From the NCBI GenBank assembly GCA_005239795.1, contig SBBH01000025.1:1-10879 (forward strand): DNA of 10,879 nucleotides, given 5' to 3'. Each line of letters starts with the position of its first letter. The first letter of the stretch is position 1. Under the pieces are notes generated by a model. That model was not told where the DNA came from and did not search any database. It saw only the letters and a list, made by a program, of their open reading frames with translations. Source of the DNA: Planctomycetales bacterium. GTDB taxonomy: Bacteria > Planctomycetota > SBBH01. The position numbers and the translations under genes are program-made. Below are positions 5,898-10,879 of this stretch, piece after piece.

Positions 5898-7264
5898 CGG
5901 GCGGCGCCTTTCCTTTCCTTGTCCTTGATCTCGGTTTTCCCGCCAGCGGCGGGAGCCGGCGGCGCGGCCAGTTCCCTCAAGGTTTCCAGCGTCTGGGCGT
6001 AGGGCGCGGGATCCCGAACCGATTGCCGAAGAAAGGCATGGATTTTGTCGATCTTAGCGATCGCGCGGTCGGCGCGTGGATTCGTCCCCTTGACATACGC
6101 GCCGACGTGGATCAAATCCTCCACCTCGCGGTAAGCCGCCAGGAGCGATTTCACTTCCATGGCGGCTCCCTGATGCTCAAGCGATACCACATCCGTCATG
6201 ACGCGGCTGACGCTCTGCAGGGGATCGATCGCGGGAAAATGAGCCCGGTGCGCCAGATCGCGCGAGAGCCACAGATGGCCGTCCAGGACCGCCCGCGTCG
6301 CATCTGCGATCGGTTCGGTGAGATCGTCGGCCTCCACTAGCACCGTATAGAACCCGGTGATCGACCCCTGCTCCGCCTGCCCCGCGCGCTCGAGAAGCCG
6401 CGACAGGAGCGAATAGACCGACGGAGGATACCCCTTGGTGGAAGGGGGTTCGCCGATCGCGAGGCCAATCTCCCGCTGAGCGTGCGCCGCGCGCGTGACC
6501 GAGTCGCACAAAAGCACCACGTCGTTCCCCTGATCCCGGAAATATTCCGCCACCGCGGACGCGACAAAGGCGCTGCGGATCCGCAGGGTCGGAGCCTGGT
6601 CGGAGGTCGCCACGACAACGACCGAACGGCTAAGCCCTTCCTCACCCAAGTCCCGTTCGAGAAATTCGCGCACCTCACGGCCGCGTTCGCCCACGAGGGC
6701 GATGACTGTCACCGGCGCCTGGTTATAACGGGCCATCATCCCCAAAAGGATGCTCTTTCCCACGCCGCTTCCAGAGAAGATGCCCATGCGCTGCCCCCGG
6801 CCACAGGTGAGCAGCGCGTCCACCGAACGGATACCGGTCGCCATCGGTTGAGTGATGCGCCGCCGGCGCAAAGGGTGAGGAGAACTCTGATGGAGCGGCC
6901 TCTTTTCAAGGAAGGCCACAGGCCCTTTTCCGTCGAGAGGCTGTCCCATGCCGTCGATGACGCGCCCGAGAAGCGCCGGCCCGACGCCGACCTCGGGGGC
7001 CGTCGCGATGCGACGCACAATCAAGCCCGGCCGGATCCCCTCCATGAGATCCAGAGCCACCAGAAGCGCGCAGTCGGCGCGAAATCCCACCACCTCCGCG
7101 CGGATCTCATGCCCTGCCCCCTCGATCTCGCAGAGGCTCCCGATCGGAACGAAAAGCCCCGTCACCTCGATCGTGAGGCCGATCACCTCCCGCACGCGGC
7201 CCACGGGAACCACCGTATCCATTCCCTCAAGCCGGCCGCAGGCGCGCTCGACGAGCGTCGTCAT
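5894..7264 (-). CDS. fliI: FliI, flagellum-specific export ATPase
   Basis: FliI is the hexameric cytoplasmic ATPase that energises and unfolds substrates at the flagellar type III export gate; it is related to the F1 beta subunit. The 456 residues equal the Salmonella length. Residues 1-90 form the N-terminal beta-barrel and the FliH/oligomerisation segment. The nucleotide site shows the P-loop SGSGVGKS (164-171), the VGERGREV loop with the likely catalytic Glu193, and Walker B with VVLLCDSVTR ending in Asp254. GEPPSTKGYPPSVYSLLSRL (271-290) and the GSITGFYTVLVE-DD block (300-313) are also hallmark FliI/F1 motifs. The C-terminal helical part ends with an Ala/Pro/Lys-rich tail (433-456) that looks disordered. 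The start has GGGAGG six bases upstream and overlaps the fliH stop; the stop overlaps the next start (ATGA). Confidence 0.98.
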   Translation of the reverse strand: MTTLVERACGRLEGMDTVVPVGRVREVIGLTIEVTGLFVPIGSLCEIEGAGHEIRAEVVGFRADCALLVALDLMEGIRPGLIVRRIATAPEVGVGPALLGRVIDGMGQPLDGKGPVAFLEKRPLHQSSPHPLRRRRITQPMATGIRSVDALLTCGRGQRMGIFSGSGVGKSILLGMMARYNQAPVTVIALVGERGREVREFLERDLGEEGLSRSVVVVATSDQAPTLRIRSAFVASAVAEYFRDQGNDVVLLCDSVTRAAHAQREIGLAIGEPPSTKGYPPSVYSLLSRLLERAGQAEQGSITGFYTVLVEADDLTEPIADATRAVLDGHLWLSRDLAHRAHFPAIDPLQSVSRVMTDVVSLEHQGAAMEVKSLLAAYREVEDLIHVGAYVKGTNPRADRAIAKIDKIHAFLRQSVRDPAPYAQTLETLRELAAPPAPAAGGKTEIKDKERKGAAR

Positions 7265-7971
7265 CGCTTTCCTCCCGCGGCACGCCCCAGGACCGCCTCC
7301 TCAATCTGCGCCAGCTGCGTCGCGATCCCCCCGTCGACATCCCCGACGGCGGTCTCCACGACGACTCCTGCGCGCTCGACATGTTCATCGCCCACCCACT
7401 CGATGACGCCCGTCGCCGGCAGGAGCGGCTTGAACTCCTCGAAAGCGCCCTGGAGCGTCGCCAGGTCCTCTGGATGGAGCCGGACGCGGAAATGCCCTGT
7501 GCGCGCCGCCGCCTTCAGGGCCGCCTGCAGATTTGCGCGAAAAGCGTTCGGGTCGATGGAGATTTCCCGCTTGAGGACGATCTGGCCGATCTTGTAGGCG
7601 AGGGCGAGCACCTTCTCATCGGCACGCGTCGTGACCTCGGCCACGGCCCCCTCGAGGCGGCCGGCCGCCTCCGTGATCGCCTTCTGGGCCGTTTCCCAGG
7701 CTGGAGCCACCTTCGCCAGCGCCTCTTGGCGCCCCTCGGCCAGCCCTTTCTCGCGCCCCTCCGTGATCCCCTGCGCGAGCCCTTTTTCGCGCCCCTCCTT
7801 CTCGGCTTGAGTCCGGATCCGGTCCGCCTCGGACCTCGCCGTCGAGACGAGCGCTTCTGCCTCGGCGGCGGCCACGCGGCGCGCCTCCTCGAGGATCTGA
7901 CGGGACCGCACCTCCACATCCTCGAGGATGTAGGGGCTGATGGGGGCCACGCCGCGCAGAACCTTTGTCAT
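7261..7971 (-). CDS. fliH: FliH, export ATPase regulator / stator-stalk protein
   Basis: FliH binds FliI and holds the ATPase at the export gate near the C-ring; it resembles the peripheral stalk (b/delta) of F-type ATP synthases. The product is 236 residues, matching enteric FliH (235). Residues 18-60 are an Ala/Glu/Arg-rich helix. Residues 60-80 carry six glycines spaced exactly four apart, the glycine repeat known for this family. A second helix (85-135) follows. The C-terminal globular part includes VLALAYKIGQIVLKREIS (121-138), the FliI-binding region, and a closing VVVETAVGDVDGGIATQL (203-220). The start ATG overlaps the fliG stop (ATGA) and has only a weak GGAAG site, suggesting translational coupling. 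The stop overlaps the fliI start the same way. Position and repeat make the call firm despite weak conservation of this family. Confidence 0.95.
   Translation of the reverse strand: MTKVLRGVAPISPYILEDVEVRSRQILEEARRVAAAEAEALVSTARSEADRIRTQAEKEGREKGLAQGITEGREKGLAEGRQEALAKVAPAWETAQKAITEAAGRLEGAVAEVTTRADEKVLALAYKIGQIVLKREISIDPNAFRANLQAALKAAARTGHFRVRLHPEDLATLQGAFEEFKPLLPATGVIEWVGDEHVERAGVVVETAVGDVDGGIATQLAQIEEAVLGRAAGGKR
7732..7794 (-). repeat. Perfect GxxxG repeat in FliH (six glycines, five steps)
   Basis: FliH residues G60, G64, G68, G72, G76 and G80 are spaced exactly four apart. The peptide is built from two near copies of EGREKGLAxG separated by ITE. The DNA also shows it: two copies of GAGGGGCGCGA(A/G)AAAGGGCT lie in tandem, differing mainly at third positions. 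Such tracts are a known FliH trait thought to allow tight helix-helix packing. Similarity at DNA level suggests fairly recent growth by duplication. Confidence 0.88.
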
Positions 7972-9002
7972 ACAACCACTTCCGACTCGCCGCCGCGCCC
8001 TTGGATGATGATTTCGCCGGCGTCCTCAAGCCGGCGCACGATGTCGACAATCCTCTGCTGGGCGGACTCGACGTCCGAGACGCGTACCGGCCCCATAAAA
8101 TCCATCTCTTCTTTGATGAGCTGGGAAGCGCGTTCCGACATGTTCCGGAAGATCTTGTCGCGCAGCTCCGTGCTCGCAGTCTTCAGGGCCAACGCCAACT
8201 CCTGCTGATCCACTTCCTTTAGGACCTTCTGGATCCCGCGGTCATCCACCTTCAGGATGTCCTCGAAGACGAACATGAGCCGCCGGATCGTCTCCACAAG
8301 ATCCGGAGACTCCTCCTCGAGGCTCTCGAGGACCGCCTTTTCCGTCGCGCGGTCGGCCAAATTCAGGATCTCGGCGACACGCTGGACGCCCCCCACATCC
8401 TCGAAGAATTCCTGCGTGACGAAGGCCGACAGGCGCCGCTCGAGGCTGCGCTCCACTTCGTGCAGGATGTCGGGGTTGGTCTGTTCCATGGTGGCGATCC
8501 GCTTGACGACCTCGAGCTGCTTCTTCGGAGGAAACCCCTTCAACACCTCGGCCGCGCGCGTGGGCGGCAGGTGCGCCAGGATCAAGGCGATCGTTTGGGG
8601 ATGCTCGTCCTGGATGAACGTGAGGAGATTTTCCGACTCCGTTTTCTGCAGGAAGCTGAAAGGCGTCATTTGGATCGCCTGCTGGACGGCGTCCAGGACG
8701 TCGGCGGCGCGATCCTTCGGCAGGGTCTTCTCCAACAGTTCCTTGGCGTAATCGAGCCCTCCCTGTTCCACATATTCGCGGGCCACCTTCAATTGAAAAA
8801 ATTCCTCGAGGACTGTGTTGCGTTCCCGGGCCGTCACCCCCTCGAGTCTGGCGATCTCCATGGAAACCACCTTGACGGCGTCTTCATCGAGATGAGAGAG
8901 GACCTGGGTCGCCAGATCCTTCTTTACCGAAACCAGGAAGATCGCGGCCTTGCGGACTCCTGTGATGACGGGCGGCGGACCTCCTGATGCACCTTGAGCC
9001 AT
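7968..9002 (-). CDS. fliG: FliG, flagellar motor switch (rotor) protein
   Basis: FliG is the rotor ring protein that takes torque from the stator and, with FliM and FliN, switches rotation. The 344-residue protein is close to enteric length (331). The N-terminal domain (about 12-110), starting GVRKAAIFLVSV, binds FliF. The middle domain has the EHPQTIALILAHL motif (133-145) that contacts FliM. The hinge (about 180-200) leads to the C-terminal domain with MFVF (243-246) and then the charged torque helix with VDDRGIQKVLKEVD (252-265). The segment MGPVRVSDVESAQQRIVDIV (303-322) is also strongly conserved, and the end is EIIIQGRGG. All three domains are intact. Start ATG at 9002 lies 9 bases after the fliF stop, with a purine-rich GGGGTAAGGGA site. 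The stop overlaps the fliH start as ATGA. Confidence 0.99.
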   Translation of the reverse strand: MAQGASGGPPPVITGVRKAAIFLVSVKKDLATQVLSHLDEDAVKVVSMEIARLEGVTARERNTVLEEFFQLKVAREYVEQGGLDYAKELLEKTLPKDRAADVLDAVQQAIQMTPFSFLQKTESENLLTFIQDEHPQTIALILAHLPPTRAAEVLKGFPPKKQLEVVKRIATMEQTNPDILHEVERSLERRLSAFVTQEFFEDVGGVQRVAEILNLADRATEKAVLESLEEESPDLVETIRRLMFVFEDILKVDDRGIQKVLKEVDQQELALALKTASTELRDKIFRNMSERASQLIKEEMDFMGPVRVSDVESAQQRIVDIVRRLEDAGEIIIQGRGGESEVVV

Positions 9003-9011
9003 AGCGTTCCC

Positions 9012-10577
9012 TTACCCCTGGCTCTCCATGAGCCACCGCCGGATAAGTCCCGCCGCCAACTGCGGATTCCTCTGCACCGCCTGACGGACCTGTTCCTCCA
9101 CCTTCTCCTCCGGCGACAATTCCGGCAGCTTGAGCTCCGGGAGCGGTTCGGCGGCTTTTGCGGCCGCGGCCTGCGCGGCCGCCACCTCGGCCTTCGATGG
9201 ACCGCCGCGGGCGAAGCGCGCCAGGAAAAAGATGGCCGCGAGCGACGCGATCCCCAAGAGCATCCCCTCAGGCCTGCGCGCCATCTCCCGCAGAAGATCC
9301 CGCCACCAGGACGCCGGCTCCGGATAGAAGTCGGGCGGCGGCTCGAAATCCATCACCTCCACCAAGCGCGCGTCGCTGATCCCGCAAGCCCCCATCACCT
9401 GCTTCTTGAATTTGACAAGATCCTCCTCCGGGAACGGTACGGTCTTCGCCACGCCATCCTCCGAGGGGGGGCCGAGCCGCCGGGGGATCATGACCGAGGC
9501 CGTCATCTCGAGAAGCTCGCCAGGCTTCTCAATGATCTTCTCGACGATGCGCGTGACGTCGCTCGTGACCTCCTCTTCGTTGTGGGTGTCGACGAACTTC
9601 TGCGACCCCGCCGCCGCGGCCGTGTCCGTCCCGATGTTGCTGTCGACCCCCGTCACGGCGCCTGCCTTCTCACCCAGATGCTCCTTGCGCTCTTCGACGG
9701 TCTTGCGCATCAGGTCCACCACCTCGTCAGGGTCGACGCGGCTGATCTGCCGGTCGACCGCGCTCGCCTTCAAACGCGCATTCACCACGGCCACAACGCC
9801 CGGAAGAGTCGCAAAAAGACTCCGGACCTTCGCGGCGTAGTACGACTCGATCTGTCCCTGAAGTTCAAGAAGGGATGAAGCCTGTTCCAGATCGCGCCCC
9901 TTGCGCGGCTCGTATGTGCGCCCTAAGGTGTCGGCCACTTTCACGTCCTCTGCGCTCATCCCCTTGCGGGAGGCCGCGATCAGGTTCCTGATCCCGATGA
10001 TCGCCTCGTCGGCCAGACGCTCCCGCCGTCGCAACCGCAGAAGGACCGACGCCGTGGGCTTTCCGAACTCGCGGTCCATCGCAAGAACCGAAGGGTTCTC
10101 ATCACCAGGGTTGATAATGACACGGGCCGTATCGACCCCGTCGATCGACCCGATCGCCTTCTCAAGCTCTCTCTGAAGCGCGATCAACCAGTTGCGATCT
10201 TGCTCGTGCCGGCCCGGGAACGGCTGGCGCGACACGAGATCAGGGAAGCCGAACCCCTTGCTGGGAAGGGCGTCCTGCGAAGCCAGCAGAAGGCGGGCCG
10301 ATCCCAAGGAATCCCGCTCAACGAGCAGGATTCCGTTTTTGACCGTCGGCCGGATTCCAGCGGCCGTGAGGACGCTGATCGCCTTGGCCTGCTCCGCGGG
10401 ATCGAAGGGGGTCGCGGAAAGTGGCTCAAGCCCCCCTCCCGCGGGGAAGACGAACGCGAACACCACCAACCCCGCGAGCATGAGAAACGTCCCGCCCACG
10501 ACGAAGATCCGTTCGCGCGTCCCCATCCCCGCGTAGATCGTTTTCGCCTGCGTGATGAGTCCATCCCAGAAGGCCAC
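9012..10577 (-). CDS. fliF: FliF, flagellar MS-ring protein
   Basis: FliF forms the inner-membrane MS ring on which the rotor and export gate are built. The 521-residue product is slightly shorter than the Salmonella protein (about 560). The start is GTG (10577-10575), preceded by AAGGAGG four bases upstream; no better ATG fits. Residues 1-22 are cytoplasmic; about 24-45 form the first membrane helix. The periplasmic ring-building part follows, including LLLASQDALPSKGFGF (96-111), the typical GxP-KG-GF element, and ELEKAIGSIDGVDTARVIIN (137-156). A loop rich in Asp, Glu and Thr (300-345) precedes the second ring region. The second membrane helix is about 437-454. The C-terminal tail (about 478-521), with EEKVEEQVRQAVQRNPQ and LIRRWL, is the FliG-binding segment. 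An Ala-rich stretch (464-476) links helix and tail. fliG follows after 9 bases. Confidence 0.98.
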   Translation of the reverse strand: MAFWDGLITQAKTIYAGMGTRERIFVVGGTFLMLAGLVVFAFVFPAGGGLEPLSATPFDPAEQAKAISVLTAAGIRPTVKNGILLVERDSLGSARLLLASQDALPSKGFGFPDLVSRQPFPGRHEQDRNWLIALQRELEKAIGSIDGVDTARVIINPGDENPSVLAMDREFGKPTASVLLRLRRRERLADEAIIGIRNLIAASRKGMSAEDVKVADTLGRTYEPRKGRDLEQASSLLELQGQIESYYAAKVRSLFATLPGVVAVVNARLKASAVDRQISRVDPDEVVDLMRKTVEERKEHLGEKAGAVTGVDSNIGTDTAAAAGSQKFVDTHNEEEVTSDVTRIVEKIIEKPGELLEMTASVMIPRRLGPPSEDGVAKTVPFPEEDLVKFKKQVMGACGISDARLVEVMDFEPPPDFYPEPASWWRDLLREMARRPEGMLLGIASLAAIFFLARFARGGPSKAEVAAAQAAAAKAAEPLPELKLPELSPEEKVEEQVRQAVQRNPQLAAGLIRRWLMESQG

Positions 10578-10580
10578 GAT

Positions 10581-10587
10581 CCCTCCT
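10581..10587 (-). promoter_or_regulatory. Ribosome binding site that fixes the GTG start of fliF
   Basis: On the minus strand AAGGAGG ends 3 to 4 bases before GTG at 10577-10575. It decides for the GTG codon: the GTG encodes the M of MAFWDGL, the usual short cytoplasmic lead of FliF, and no in-frame ATG with a comparable site lies upstream. Confidence 0.75.
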
Positions 10588-10637
10588 TGCTCCTAAAGAG
10601 CACTGGATGTTTGGCGTTTCAAAAACTCCTCCTGACT

Positions 10638-10879
10638 CTACACCCTCATTCTCAACACTTCCTGATAGGCATCGACCAGCTTATTTCGGATTTCCATCAT
10701 CATGTTGAAAGCGAGCTCCGCTTGGCGCACTGCCGAGATCACGTCTGCCTGATTTTGGGTCTGGCCTGTCGCGAAACGGTTCATGGCGTCCTGCGCCTCC
10801 ACCTGAAGACGGTTCACCTCCGAAAGCGACTCCGAGAGGAAATCCTTGAACGATTTCCCCTCGACCTCCTCCCCCCGAC
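10638..10879 (-). CDS. fliE: FliE, flagellar hook-basal body adaptor (3' part, start outside window)
   Basis: FliE is the small export substrate that joins the MS ring to the proximal rod. Reading back from the TAG at 10638-10640 gives 79 residues that continue off the window edge. The visible protein begins with a loop ending GKSFKDFL, then SLSEVNRLQVEAQDAM, and ends with AELAFNMMMEIRNKLVDAYQ followed by EVLRMRV. The closing RNKLV-AYQEV-RM block is the family's C-terminal signature. Enteric FliE is about 104 residues, so only 20 to 30 residues should be missing. It is the first visible gene of the operon; flgB and flgC commonly lie just upstream in this arrangement but are not in view. The stop lies 60 bases before the fliF start. 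The region was translated by hand; identity is clear from sequence and neighbour. Confidence 0.94.
   Translation of the reverse strand, partial: RGEEVEGKSFKDFLSESLSEVNRLQVEAQDAMNRFATGQTQNQADVISAVRQAELAFNMMMEIRNKLVDAYQEVLRMRV

Noticed and set aside
5133..6002. 289-codon and neighbouring plus-strand frames opposite the fliJ fusion, and 8994-9878 opposite fliF
   Set aside because: Composition is that of a codon shadow (Arg, Pro, Gly, His), with no domain, and no gene-sized gap in the minus-strand genes to explain.
6482..7597. 371-codon open frame on the plus strand opposite fliI and fliH
   Set aside because: It crosses the fliH/fliI junction in antisense and is His/Arg/Pro-rich with no recognisable motif, whereas the minus strand has intact Walker motifs.
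9130..9186. Ala-rich GCGGCC-rich segment as a regulatory palindrome cluster
   Set aside because: It encodes the Ala-rich linker between the second membrane helix and FliG-binding tail of FliF. The NotI-like palindromes follow from Ala codons.
10593..10622. Nine-codon frame starting TTG after AGGAGGAG, in the gap before fliF (possible leader peptide)
   Set aside because: Very short, non-ATG start with only three bases of spacing, and no regulatory residue pattern or alternative hairpins. The AGGAGGAG may be chance.

Overview
The window is one uninterrupted stretch of a large flagellar operon. Every gene reads right to left on the minus strand. The order of transcription is fliE (3' part only) - fliF - fliG - fliH - fliI - fliJ fused to a motE/ylxF-like gene - fliK - flgD - flgE - flbD (swrD) - fliL (5' part only). 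Coding density is close to complete: the longest gap is 84 bases (flgD to flgE). fliG/fliH/fliI/fliJ are joined by three successive 4-base ATGA start/stop overlaps. I saw no RNA gene, mobile element, CRISPR array or convincing terminator, so promoter and terminator probably lie outside the window.

Organism: the DNA is GC-rich and the gene order is that of the flagellar operons of Firmicutes, Thermotoga, spirochaetes and several deep-branching phyla, not the split regulons of enteric bacteria. FlgD is the short kind without the Ig-like insert, as in Bacillus, and a MotE/YlxF-type segment sits between FliJ and FliK, as in Bacillus. High GC, a 734-residue FlgE and a fused FliJ suggest a non-model, perhaps uncultivated lineage. 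I cannot name the phylum from the sequence alone.

Layout: positions 10879 to 9003 hold the rod adaptor FliE and the MS-ring protein FliF. Positions 9002 to 4752 hold the rotor/switch protein FliG, the export ATPase FliI, its regulator FliH, and the FliJ-MotE fusion. Positions 4696 to 354 make the hook: length-control protein FliK, cap FlgD and hook subunit FlgE. Positions 354 to 1 hold FlbD/SwrD and the start of FliL, both linked in other bacteria to stator power or stator function. motA and motB, which often lie between flbD and fliL in this arrangement, are absent here.

The most notable feature is the gene at 4752-5897. A complete FliJ (normally a soluble cytoplasmic coiled coil of the export ATPase) runs, a few residues after its usual C-terminus, into a transmembrane helix followed by a coiled coil and a MotE/MgtE_N-like domain. 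If translated as written it would tie the export ATPase stalk to the membrane and place a stator-chaperone-like domain on the far side. An in-frame GTG preceded by AGGAG lies just before the membrane segment, so a separate MotE-like product is also possible. The second notable feature is FlgE, which carries two tandem copies of a roughly 65-residue Gly-Asp-rich beta module and an Asn-rich loop.
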